A stretch of DNA of 64,000 nucleotides from JAKAGZ01 sp963772675 (GTDB lineage Bacteria > Bacteroidota > Ignavibacteria > Ignavibacteriales > Ignavibacteriaceae): NCBI GenBank assembly GCA_963772675.1, contig CAVYYF010000010.1, forward strand, positions 1-64,000. Direction: 5' to 3'. Shown here piece by piece: positions 9,285-18,288 of the stretch. The notes under the pieces were generated by a model, which made no database searches, was not told the origin of the DNA, and was given only the letters and a program-made list of their open reading frames with translations. A program made the translations under genes and the position numbers. Positions within the stretch are counted from its first letter, which is position 1. Each line of letters begins with the position of its first letter.

Positions 9285-10346
9285 TTATTTTATTTCTTCA
9301 TCAAAAACGACAGCAACTTTACCGCATTTGCCGCTTGCCATTAATGAATATGCTTCACTGACATCATCCAGTTTGAATCTATGGGTTATAAGCGATTCAG
9401 GTTTGATTTTCCACCTAACCAATCTTTCAACAAGCTCTTCCATTCGCCAGAGATTTGTAACCCAGGAACCATAAATAGTCTTTTGGTCGTGAATAATATC
9501 TCTCGACGCTTCGAACTCACAGGTACCACCTTCTCCAAGAAATACAATTTTTCCCCATTTGCCTGCAGAACGAATGCAGGTAAGGCGGGCTTTATTATTA
9601 CCTGAACAATCAACAGATTTTTCTACTCCATGCCCTGATGTCAAATCCCGGATTTGCTCAACATTACTATCACCGGCTTTAATTACCTCATCGAACAGCC
9701 CGGTGTTTTTTGCAATAGATATTCTTTCATCAATAACTTCAACTCCGTATACCTTTTGAGCACCTAATGTTCTGCTTAGCATAGCCGATGCCAAACCGAT
9801 AGGACCTAACCCGGTTATTAAGACGTCATCGTTTCCACTAACATCTATTTTTTCCAAACCTTCGTAAACAGTTCCAAAGCCACAAGCAACCTGGGCCCCG
9901 TCCGAATAACTTAACTCATCAGGTAAACGAACAAGATCTTTTTCTTCAGCAAGTAAATATTCGGCCATTCCGCCATCACGCTGCCAGCCATAAGCGCGCC
10001 TGTATTCACTTGTGCAGGAAATCATATAACCTCTTCTGCAATCATTGCACACACCGCAGCCGGAAATATGATAAACAATTACACGATCATCTTTTTTGAA
10101 TCGGCGGCATCCCGGGCCAACTTCCACAATTTGACCGCTTGGTTCATGCCCGGCTATCATTCCGGACTGATATCCTTCAGGACCTTTGCCTAAGTGTTCG
10201 TGATAAATGCATCGTATATCTGATCCACATATTGTAGATGATTTCATCTTTATTAAAACTTCTCCATGCCTGGGAACAGGAATATCAAATTCCTTTAATT
10301 CTGATGTGCTATTTCCGGGTAGAATTGCACCGACCATTTTACTCAT
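9285..10346 (-). CDS. Zinc-dependent sugar/polyol dehydrogenase (MDR superfamily)
   Basis: 353 residues, medium-chain dehydrogenase. Catalytic zinc ligands are Cys40 ('STICGSD') and His67/Glu68 ('AGHEPSG'). Structural zinc cysteines are at 97, 100, 103 and 111 ('GCGVCNDCRRGYMISC'). The NAD(P) Rossmann motif is 'GLGPIGLASAMLS'. Closest in style to sorbitol, threonine or L-fucose/L-rhamnose-type dehydrogenases. Located 17 nt before fucU and 21 nt after the aldo/keto reductase, so almost certainly in one operon. May oxidise the sugar or a polyol in a non-phosphorylative route; the substrate is unknown. Confidence 0.8.
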   Translation of the reverse strand: MSKMVGAILPGNSTSELKEFDIPVPRHGEVLIKMKSSTICGSDIRCIYHEHLGKGPEGYQSGMIAGHEPSGQIVEVGPGCRRFKKDDRVIVYHISGCGVCNDCRRGYMISCTSEYRRAYGWQRDGGMAEYLLAEEKDLVRLPDELSYSDGAQVACGFGTVYEGLEKIDVSGNDDVLITGLGPIGLASAMLSRTLGAQKVYGVEVIDERISIAKNTGLFDEVIKAGDSNVEQIRDLTSGHGVEKSVDCSGNNKARLTCIRSAGKWGKIVFLGEGGTCEFEASRDIIHDQKTIYGSWVTNLWRMEELVERLVRWKIKPESLITHRFKLDDVSEAYSLMASGKCGKVAVVFDEEIK

Positions 10347-10367
10347 TATTTTGCCCTCAAATTTTTT

Positions 10368-11378
10368 TTAAGCGGGAGTTATTTCTCCATTTAAATCCCA
10401 TAAATCTTTCCACTCTTGGTCATCTTTCCAGAGAAATACCTGCCCTTTTATTAACCTGCAGTTCTTATCTATCTTTGAAATTTCTTCCATATCATTTTCA
10501 CTTAATTGAACATTAACAACAGCCTCAATGTTTTCAAAAAAATGATTTACTGAAAATGGTATTGGTATTTGTCCCCGTTGTATAGCCCATTTAATAGCAA
10601 CCTGTGCCGGTGTTACATTTAACCTAGCTGCAATTTTAATTATTACTTCGTCTTCAAGGTCGACAGTGTCATCTTCAGTTCTATCACGTTCAGGACGTCC
10701 CGGGGAACCAAGCGGACAGTAACCTATCGGCTGAATATTATTCTTCAAACAGAAGTCAAACAATTCCGGCTGCTGAAAGTGAGGATGCAGTTCCATTTCG
10801 TTGCAGGCGGGTTTTATCTTTGCAGCTTGCAATAAAAGTTTCAATTTCGGTACTGTCATATTAGAAGTGCCGATATTCTTAACCAAACCATTCTCAACAA
10901 GCTGTTCCATTTGACGCCACGTTTTCATATAATTTTCGTGAATGTAAGGTTTAGCATTAGGACTGCGCGATGAAACATCACAATGGGGGGGATGATAGTT
11001 TGGAAAAGGCCAGTGAACAAGATATAGATCAAGATAATCTATTTTTAGATCTCTTAATGATTGCTTGCATGATTCAATAACATTATCATGCATATCATTC
11101 CATACTTTTGAAGTGATCCATAAATCTTTCCGTTTAAGAAAACCACTGTTAAGTACTTCATTAAGAACCTTCCCAATATTTTTTTCATTACTATAAACTG
11201 ATGCACAATCAATTTGTCTGTAACCGGAATAGATTGCTTTCTTAACCGTTTCCGATACTATTTCAGCAGAAACAGAATCTGAACCAAAAGTTCCATATCC
11301 AATACAGGGAATCTGACTTCCGGTATAAAGTTTTTTGTTTGGGATTGAATCCGGATTTATCGTTTTTTTATCATTCAT
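10368..11378 (-). CDS. Aldo/keto reductase
   Basis: 336-residue NAD(P)H-dependent oxidoreductase of the AKR (beta/alpha)8 family. The catalytic tetrad is visible: Asp57 and Tyr62 in 'YRQIDCASVYSNE', Lys91 in 'WITSKVWN' and His122 in 'LDLYLVHWPFP'. The 'GTSNMTVPKLKLLL' and 'PIPFSVNHFFENIEA' cofactor-binding segments are also present. The architecture matches aldose/xylose-reductase-type AKRs. It sits in the SSS-fucU operon next to a Zn-dehydrogenase, which suggests paired reduction and oxidation of an aldose; the substrate is inferred from context only. Confidence 0.85.
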   Translation of the reverse strand: MNDKKTINPDSIPNKKLYTGSQIPCIGYGTFGSDSVSAEIVSETVKKAIYSGYRQIDCASVYSNEKNIGKVLNEVLNSGFLKRKDLWITSKVWNDMHDNVIESCKQSLRDLKIDYLDLYLVHWPFPNYHPPHCDVSSRSPNAKPYIHENYMKTWRQMEQLVENGLVKNIGTSNMTVPKLKLLLQAAKIKPACNEMELHPHFQQPELFDFCLKNNIQPIGYCPLGSPGRPERDRTEDDTVDLEDEVIIKIAARLNVTPAQVAIKWAIQRGQIPIPFSVNHFFENIEAVVNVQLSENDMEEISKIDKNCRLIKGQVFLWKDDQEWKDLWDLNGEITPA

Positions 11379-11447
11379 TACTTACATTCATTTTTTCTAT
11401 TTAATAAAAATACTTTCTCAACTAATATTACTTTTAGAAGTTTAACT

Positions 11448-11672
11448 CTATTGCTCAACATATTTATTTTTATTCTTTATAGTATAGATTAAACCTGTAA
11501 TAGCTATTAACGCCCCCCACCAGATATTTGTATGAAGACTGATAAGTTTTATGTTTTGAACAGTCGGATTTATTAATTCGTAAATGCCAGCAAGAAAAAC
11601 CAGAATACCAATTGTCAGCATTATTAATCCCACAAAGAACCATATGCTTCTCATTCCTTTTTCAGTATCCAT
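11448..11672 (-). CDS. Small two-helix membrane protein beside SSS transporter
   Basis: 74 residues with two predicted transmembrane helices ('IWFFVGLIMLTIGILVFLAGIYEL' and 'IWWGALIAITGLIYTI') and a short charged tail. It begins 10 nt after the symporter stop, which implies translational coupling and a possible accessory subunit or stabilising role. Family not recognised. Confidence 0.55.
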   Translation of the reverse strand: MDTEKGMRSIWFFVGLIMLTIGILVFLAGIYELINPTVQNIKLISLHTNIWWGALIAITGLIYTIKNKNKYVEQ

Positions 11673-11682
11673 TAATTCACTC

Positions 11683-13362
11683 CTACCAAAGTAAAATGTT
11701 TATAGCTATAAAAATTACAAATGTAATAGCCGCCCAGAATTCCGGTTTCTTATTCCAGGCAACTTTTTCTACAACAGTTTCAGTTTTATCAACCAGCCCT
11801 TTTACATAACCACGTAACTCTTCGTCGGTTTTCTTTTCTGTGAAGAAACTAATAATGATAGCAGTGCCGCTCGAAATTAACCACGCCCAAACAGCACGCC
11901 AAAAATTTGCAGCCATAAAAGATTGAGCGGCCGCACTGTCGGAACCCGGAATAACAAAACTTATAGGGATTATTTTAGTTTCCTGTGCAATAAATAGCAA
12001 AACTGCTACAAGAGTTCCGATCAACATTCCCCATAGTCCTCCCTTGGGGGTTATGAATTTCCAAAACATGCCAAGGATAATAATTGCAACGGAAGGAGCC
12101 AAAAACATTGAGCTGATCGCCTGGAGGTAATCAATAACTGTAGGCATACTGCGAGCAATGTAAGCACCGGCAACGCTTAACAGAATTCCGGCAACAGTCG
12201 TAATTCTTCCAATCTGCAGAAGCTTTTGAGATGAGGCTTTTTTATTAATGACAGAATGGTAAATATCGTAAGTCCAGACAGCATTAAAAGAACTCATATT
12301 ACCAGCCATACCTGCCATGAACATTGCAACCAACGATGTAACTCCAACACCAATCAGACCCGGCGTAAAATATCTTTGCATCAGCATAGGCAGCACCGAA
12401 TCATAATTGATTTTCCCACCTTCCACCAGCAAGTTAAACCCGCTCGTCGGATTATTAATTAGTACTAAAGCAATCATGCCTGTACCAACAACAACTGCAC
12501 CGAGCAGCAGTTTGAAATATGAACCGATAATAGGAGTCATCCTGGCTGAACGCAAGTCTTTTGCTGAGAAAGCCCTCTGTATTATTAAGAAATCTGTTGT
12601 CCAGTAACCAAAGGCGATAGCAAAACCTAGCCCAAGTATTAAGCCTCCCCACGTAACGTACATTGGATTATTTGCAGCGTTTCCTGAAGTTGCCCAAAGG
12701 GTTTTAAATCCTTCAGAAAGATTTGCAGAAATTTCTGCCGGACCGCCAATATCGACGAGACCTAAAATCGGTAAGATTAATATTCCTGCCCAAATCAAAA
12801 AGAATTGTACAATTTCCGTAAACATCGCTGAAAGTAGACCACTTAACGTAACATACAGAGCTACGAAAATTGCAGAAAGCCAAATACTTAAATCCCAATT
12901 CCATCCAAGGAAAGTGTGGAAGATCAAAGCTTGCAGGTAAAGTGCAATCCCGGAAACCAGAATCATATTAACTACGAACATAGCTGCGTTAAAAACCCGT
13001 GCACTTTCATTGAAACGAGCTTTTAAATACCCGGGGATGGATTTAATTTTGCTGTGGTAATAAAACGGCATCATAAATACGCCGAGGAATAACATTGCGG
13101 GGACAGCACCGATCAAATAAAAGTGTGCGGCATATAATCCATACTTAACGCTTTGCCCGGTATAACCAATTACTTCCATCGAACCCATATTAGCCGACAT
13201 AAATGCAATGCCGCAAACCCACATACTGTTTCTTCTCCCGGCAAGGAAAAAGTCCTCATCGGATTTCGTGAACTTTTTGAGATAAAATCCTATCCAGACA
13301 ATAAATGCAAAATAGACCAACATTATTGCCCAATCAAAAAGACCTAAAGGCATAGAATTCAT
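11683..13362 (-). CDS. Sodium:solute symporter (SSS/SGLT family), likely sugar importer
   Basis: 559 residues with ~13-14 hydrophobic helices. SSS hallmarks are the 'FFLAGRRNSMWVCGIAFMSANMGSMEVIGYTGQ' region, 'MFTEIVQFFLIWAGILI' and the 'GLIGVGVTSLVAMFMAGMAGNMSSFNAVWTYDIY' sodium-site segment. The SGLT-like length and the adjoining fucU, aldo/keto reductase and dehydrogenase point to sodium-coupled uptake of a monosaccharide across the inner membrane. First gene of the operon reading leftward. Confidence 0.88.
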   Translation of the reverse strand: MNSMPLGLFDWAIMLVYFAFIVWIGFYLKKFTKSDEDFFLAGRRNSMWVCGIAFMSANMGSMEVIGYTGQSVKYGLYAAHFYLIGAVPAMLFLGVFMMPFYYHSKIKSIPGYLKARFNESARVFNAAMFVVNMILVSGIALYLQALIFHTFLGWNWDLSIWLSAIFVALYVTLSGLLSAMFTEIVQFFLIWAGILILPILGLVDIGGPAEISANLSEGFKTLWATSGNAANNPMYVTWGGLILGLGFAIAFGYWTTDFLIIQRAFSAKDLRSARMTPIIGSYFKLLLGAVVVGTGMIALVLINNPTSGFNLLVEGGKINYDSVLPMLMQRYFTPGLIGVGVTSLVAMFMAGMAGNMSSFNAVWTYDIYHSVINKKASSQKLLQIGRITTVAGILLSVAGAYIARSMPTVIDYLQAISSMFLAPSVAIIILGMFWKFITPKGGLWGMLIGTLVAVLLFIAQETKIIPISFVIPGSDSAAAQSFMAANFWRAVWAWLISSGTAIIISFFTEKKTDEELRGYVKGLVDKTETVVEKVAWNKKPEFWAAITFVIFIAINILLW

Positions 13363-13421
13363 GTTTTTCTCTATGGAAGTTTAGTAATTGGCTATTAGTA
13401 ACTACTTATTTTATATATAAT

Positions 13422-13439
13422 CTTTATCTACAGATAAAG
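13422..13439. promoter_or_regulatory. Inverted repeat upstream of the symporter operon
   Basis: CTTTATCT-AC-AGATAAAG is an 8-bp perfect inverted repeat ~60 nt before the symporter start and ~33 nt after the preceding GH43 stop. It lacks a U-tract, so an operator is more likely than a terminator. Confidence 0.3.
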
Positions 13440-13471
13440 TAGAATTTCCATAAAAGTAAAACCAAAACAGT

Positions 13472-14818
13472 CTATTTAAAGCTTATCCAATCTATATCAA
13501 TATTACCGCTATTTTTTAATTGTACAATTATGTTATGTATTCCCGGCTGGTATTCAAATAACGGTGAATTAGTAACAGTCCATTCAGAACCTTCAGGAAT
13601 TTTTACTTTGGCAATTACAGGACCGTCAATATTATCTAATCGTAATTGCAGAATCCCTCCTGTTTTCGACGTAGCTCTTACATTAACCGATTTAAATTTA
13701 TTGCTTTCGAAATCGACGCCGTTATATTGTATCCATGCTTTTGCAGCATCGAGTATTGTCTTCCAGCCTCCGAATGTGTTGAGCGTATCGAGAAAAGCTA
13801 TTGCCACACCTTCGTCGCTTTTAAGACTGTATCTATCAATTTGGATTTCTTTTGATGCGTCAGTTATCCCAACGCCACGTAATGTTGGAGTTACTTTTTT
13901 AATTGTACCGTCTTCATCGAAAGACAAACTGTCTATTCTTACAGATCTGTTTTTATCAAAATGTGGTGACAGATCATTGTGGTGATAGAATAAATACCAC
14001 TGATCTTTATATTCAATAATTGATTGATGGTTAGTCCAGCATCCTGGTTTTTCATCCATTATTACACCTGTAACCTTAAAGGGCCCCATCGGGTTATTAC
14101 TGGTTGCATACTCTAGTCTTTCAGTTACATTTTGCACGTGCGGATAAGTTAAATAATAAATTCCGTTCCTCTCAAACAGATAAGGACCTTCTTTCAGACC
14201 TTTATCCGGTAAACCTTCAATTACCTTAGGTTTTGAAGCAAGCTCAAGCATATTTTCTTTCAACTTAGCTACGTATATATTTCTCGCTGCCCAGTATAAA
14301 TAAGCTTGTCCGTCTTTATCTATAAATACATTTGGATCGATACCGCGAGCATTTTTAATGGGCTCAGGCTGGGGAGTAAAAGGACCATAGGGTTTATCTG
14401 ATACAGCGACACCTATAAAAAAACCTCTTCCAACAGTTGTATCTTTGGAAGGGGCAGGGAAATAGAAATAATATTTACCGTTTCTGTAAATACAATCAGG
14501 AGCCCACATTGCATATGATTTTGAATTGACCCAGGGAACTTTATCCTGACTTACGATAACTCCATGGTCAGTCCAATTTGTAAGATTTGCTGAAGAGAAT
14601 ACGTGGTAGTCTTCCATACAAAACCAGCCTATACGCCCACGACTTTTATTAGCAAGAATATCGTGAGAAGGGTAGAGGTAAACTTTACCATCAAAAACTC
14701 TTGCAGAGGGATCAGCTGTAAACTGATCCCTGATAATCGGGTTTTGAGCTAAAAGACAAGTTGTGAAAAATAATAAAATAAGATTCAGAATGAGCGCACA
14801 TGATTTGAGGTTTTTCAT
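13472..14818 (-). CDS. GH43 glycosidase with C-terminal CBM6-like domain
   Basis: 448 residues. Signal peptide (1-24), then a five-bladed beta-propeller with the GH43 triad: Asp36 ('FTADPSARVF', base), Asp161 ('GIDPNVFIDKDG', pKa modulator) and Glu210 ('LKEGPYLFERNG', acid). From ~325 a beta-sandwich follows ending 'GIHNIIVQLKNSGNIDIDWISFK', the typical CBM6 close. GH43-CBM6 proteins are usually arabinoxylan arabinofuranosidases or beta-xylosidases, so debranching or trimming of arabinoxylan is expected. Exported. Followed leftward by the symporter operon. Confidence 0.88.
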   Translation of the reverse strand: MKNLKSCALILNLILLFFTTCLLAQNPIIRDQFTADPSARVFDGKVYLYPSHDILANKSRGRIGWFCMEDYHVFSSANLTNWTDHGVIVSQDKVPWVNSKSYAMWAPDCIYRNGKYYFYFPAPSKDTTVGRGFFIGVAVSDKPYGPFTPQPEPIKNARGIDPNVFIDKDGQAYLYWAARNIYVAKLKENMLELASKPKVIEGLPDKGLKEGPYLFERNGIYYLTYPHVQNVTERLEYATSNNPMGPFKVTGVIMDEKPGCWTNHQSIIEYKDQWYLFYHHNDLSPHFDKNRSVRIDSLSFDEDGTIKKVTPTLRGVGITDASKEIQIDRYSLKSDEGVAIAFLDTLNTFGGWKTILDAAKAWIQYNGVDFESNKFKSVNVRATSKTGGILQLRLDNIDGPVIAKVKIPEGSEWTVTNSPLFEYQPGIHNIIVQLKNSGNIDIDWISFK

Positions 14819-14859
14819 TTCACAACTTCCTCCTGTAATAATTATTTTTTGCTTCCCGC

Positions 14860-16317
14860 TTATTTCTGATAAATCATCTTTATTGTTTCTGAAAATCGAT
14901 CAGCTTCCAGCCTACATAAGTAAACTCCGCTTGCAAGGCCCTGGGCGCTCCATTGCAACCTGTGCTCACCCGAAGGAACTTCACCTTGAATAAGTGTTTC
15001 AACCTCCCGACCAACTATATCATAAACCTTTAATGTTACACGTTCACTTTTTGGCAAATAGAAAACTATCATAGTAGATGGATTAAACGGATTAGGGTAG
15101 TTTGCGCACAATTTGAAATTTGCAGGTATCTGTCTTTTTAGATTCGGTTGGACATCAGTTGCTACTAAATTTGCTCCATCGCCTACAACTTCAATTTCAC
15201 TCAACTTGTTTGTACCAATTCCTTTGCTGTGGAGAAGGTCAAGATAATTATCACATTCAGTATCTCCATAGCTGTTTTCTGCCGGAAGCTGAAGTTTTTG
15301 CGCTTCACAATCTAATCCCATTAAGTACGCTCCAACACTGTCAGTAGCTACAGGCTCTTTACCTGCAAACAGGACATGACTTTCATACGGAGCAAAATTT
15401 GGATTCCAAACTCCTTCTCCACCTGTAGCATTCTTTATACCATCAATTATTGCCAAATGAACGGGGCGCGCAGCAAACAAATCGCAAACAGATCTGGGCA
15501 GAAATGTAGCCGATGATTCATTTGTAGGGCTATGAATTGCCTGACGACGGTATTGTATAGCCTGTGTGGTATAATATGATTGTGGGACAGAACCGATCTG
15601 ATTTTTTATTGAACAGGTAATACCTGCTTCAGCGTGCTGCTTTAACTTTCCAATAGAGACATATACATCAGTATCCCTCACTACTTGGTTCATATTTAGT
15701 GCAGAAAAGTTAAAGTAGTTGCTGCCTGTCGAAACATCAACGAATGTTCCTTCAGTTATGTTAACTAACTGGCATCCCAGATCATTTTTAATACTCATAT
15801 AATCCTGGAATACGGAGTCATCGAAAGAATCCGATGCTGCCAGACTTTCTACAATAATAATGTCGTTTGGTGAAACACCTGTTCCAATGATTTCTTCTAT
15901 TACCGCCCTAATAACTGTAGGGTGAGTCCACATTGCTTCTTCAACCGGAACACCGTTCAACTTTGCATTTGTTGAATTTGCCGCACCGCCCGTCAGGTTT
16001 ATTTTTATCACTACTTTTTTACCACTGCTAAATATATCGGTGATTCCACCAAGCTGTTCGAAAAGATATGTTACCTTTTGCTTAATACCGCCACTAACAT
16101 CATCATAAATATAACTATCAGCCGGAGTGTTTAGTGTATTTGTAATAGCTACTTTAGCTAAATATGAAGAGCTCTGTTTATGTTCGTACGCAAAAATACC
16201 GGAAGGTCCAAGATACGGTACGGCTAAAAATCCGGCTACCGCTGTACCGGCTTTCTTTATAAAATCTCTCCGTGACGAATTCACAGCGTCAAATTTTTCT
16301 TTATCCTTCTTTCCCAT
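14860..16317 (-). CDS. Tat-exported DUF362 protein with T9SS sorting domain
   Basis: 485 residues. The N-terminus 'SSRRDFIKKAGTAVAGFLAVP' is a twin-arginine signal. The body (~50-390) is DUF362-like ('VVIKINLTGGAANSTNAKLNGVPVEEAMWTHP', 'DIIIVESLAASDSFDDSV'). The end, 'LCANYPNPFNPSTMIVFYLP...GREVETLIQGEVPSGEHRLQW...YLCRLEA', is a type A T9SS sorting domain. The protein would therefore cross the inner membrane folded, possibly with a cofactor, and then be exported or anchored by T9SS. DUF362 members are sometimes linked to Fe-S proteins; the function is unknown. Lies between GH43 genes. Confidence 0.8.
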   Translation of the reverse strand: MGKKDKEKFDAVNSSRRDFIKKAGTAVAGFLAVPYLGPSGIFAYEHKQSSSYLAKVAITNTLNTPADSYIYDDVSGGIKQKVTYLFEQLGGITDIFSSGKKVVIKINLTGGAANSTNAKLNGVPVEEAMWTHPTVIRAVIEEIIGTGVSPNDIIIVESLAASDSFDDSVFQDYMSIKNDLGCQLVNITEGTFVDVSTGSNYFNFSALNMNQVVRDTDVYVSIGKLKQHAEAGITCSIKNQIGSVPQSYYTTQAIQYRRQAIHSPTNESSATFLPRSVCDLFAARPVHLAIIDGIKNATGGEGVWNPNFAPYESHVLFAGKEPVATDSVGAYLMGLDCEAQKLQLPAENSYGDTECDNYLDLLHSKGIGTNKLSEIEVVGDGANLVATDVQPNLKRQIPANFKLCANYPNPFNPSTMIVFYLPKSERVTLKVYDIVGREVETLIQGEVPSGEHRLQWSAQGLASGVYLCRLEADRFSETIKMIYQK

Positions 16318-16409
16318 GTTTCCTCCTTATTATTAAGATGGGTACTGATAATTCCGTTTTATAAGAGAATGGGACATACCATTTAATTTTAATTATTCTC
16401 TTGAGTTAC

Positions 16410-18010
16410 TCAATCACGTATGTCCGCACTTGTGCGAAACCAATCAAAGTCGACGTATCCACCTATTGTTTTTGTTGCATAATTAAAAAGACAAAATTTG
16501 TTGCCAGTAAAAATTTTAAGATTGAACTTCATTTTGAGTTCATTACCAATTTTTATAAAAAATTTATTATCAATGCTGTATGAGAACGAAGCTGTACCTG
16601 TGCCGGGCGCAGCTTTTCCATCAAAGTAATGAGCAGCACCTGAGCCGTGGATTGCGCTTGCACGTAAATAAATTGTTGATCCTTTAACAGCAGAGGAATC
16701 AATTGTTTTACCGTTGTTTATCATTTCTATGAAATTCTGTCCATTCACTTTTTTTATTCCTATATATGCATAAGGGTCCTGAAATATTGTTAATCCGGCT
16801 ATATCACCTTCTTTCATATTTTCAAAATCCATTTTTGTGGTAGCAATGGAAGCTAACTTATCGGAATAATAGGCAAAAATCCTTTGCGTAAGTGTGTTGC
16901 GGGCTTTTTGCAAACTGTCAACAACTTTTACAGTCCCAAGTCTTAAGTGTCCGGGGTTTTCAGTTAAAGACCATTTTGTGGAATCCGGATTATGATTCCA
17001 TCCCCACTGAAAGCCCAACTTTGTGCTATCAAATTCATCTGATGTTGGTAATACCTTAATTGGATAGGTTTTACCTACATCCGGCTTTTTGTACGTAACT
17101 ACGGCTTCGCCTTTTGCGCCAACCATTGGCCATCCATCTTTCCAGCTTACCGGCTGCAAAGAAGGAAAACGTCCGAAAGGCCCATTATCAACAAATAGCA
17201 TTGTCCACCATTCCCCGGTTTGTGTTTTTATAAGTGCTCCCTGGTGAATACCAAAATTCGGGCCATGTTTTTTTTCACTAATTACAACTTTTTCTTCATA
17301 TGGACCATAAATATTCTCAGAACGGAGAGCCACCTGTATTCCATCTAAACCGCCATACGTACAATACAAATAATAATAACCATTAATTTTATAAACATGC
17401 GTGCCTTCAAGACCTTTCCGGATATCTCCTTGAAAGATCAGTGAGTCCTTACTTATTGGGGCAAAATTTTCATCCAGTTCTGTCAAATATATTTTACTGT
17501 ACCCATGCGCTACATAAATTTTTCCATCATCATCAAAAAATAATCCGGGATCATAAAATCCTTTGGGTAATTTTCTTATTTTCCAGTGGCCCTCAGGTTT
17601 TGTTGTGGAACAGAGAAATCCACCTTCATTAAGTGTAATGAACAGCAAGTAGAATTTTCCATTATGGTACTTCAGACTCGTTGCCCATTGGCCGTGACCA
17701 TACCTGTTACAACCATCAAGGTCATAACATTTACTAAAATCAAAGAGGGGGACTGCGTTGCTACAATACTGCCAGTTCACAAGATCGTATGATTTAAGAA
17801 TAGTAACGCCCGGAAAAATAAACATGGTAGTATTAACCATATAATAGATGGAATCCACACGAATTACATCGGGATCAGGAAAGTCTGATGCAATTACCGA
17901 ATTAGTGTATGTTCCATCACCGTTATCACTCTGTAACTTTTGTGCAAGTAAACCGGAAAGCGGTATTATTGAAATCAGATAATATAACTGAGTTTTAATA
18001 AATATTTCAT
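16410..18010 (-). CDS. GH43 glycosidase (beta-xylosidase/arabinofuranosidase type), frameshift in signal peptide
   Basis: The long frame begins at 17858, but the conserved family start lies upstream. Translating back gives 'LLAQKLQSDNGDGTYTNSV' and 'DFPDPDVIRVDSIYYMV', containing the catalytic base Asp of GH43. An ATG at 18010 starts 'MKYLLKLSYI', which joins the signal-peptide tail after a one-base loss near ~17975-17985. Other catalytic blocks are 'FYDPGLFFDDDGKIYV' (Asp) and 'GLEGTHVYKINGYYYLY' (Glu). The C-terminal ~200 residues are a beta-sandwich as in GH43 beta-xylosidases ('EFDSTKLGFQWGWNHNPD'). Secreted; expected to release xylose or arabinose from xylan fragments. Confidence 0.85.
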
Positions 18011-18288
18011 TTGTTTTTTTTATGTTGTATCGAGTTAGTTTTACTTGTTGACTCGATCCAAAAATTAATATTTCTCTTCAGATTAAGTAATCACTCATGT
18101 ATATGTAATGAATTATTATTTAAATATTGCGGGCTGAAACTATATATGTTTGACAAAGAGAAAACAAAAATTATAAAGTGCATACTTTATCCCCGAATGA
18201 CACTGGCACTAGATTTTTCAAATGTCTTTTAATAATTAATAATTTTCCTTCAACAATTCAGAACAAGAAAGAAATAAATCTTAAAGGA
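18011..18288. other. Intergenic region between two GH43 genes
   Basis: AT-rich, without a coding frame I can support. Probably contains the promoter of the GH43 gene starting at 18010. No clear hairpin terminator seen. Confidence 0.4.

Noticed and set aside
13422..13439. Terminator for the GH43 gene
   Set aside because: The inverted repeat has a 2-base centre and no U-tract on the relevant strand, so it is more likely an operator.
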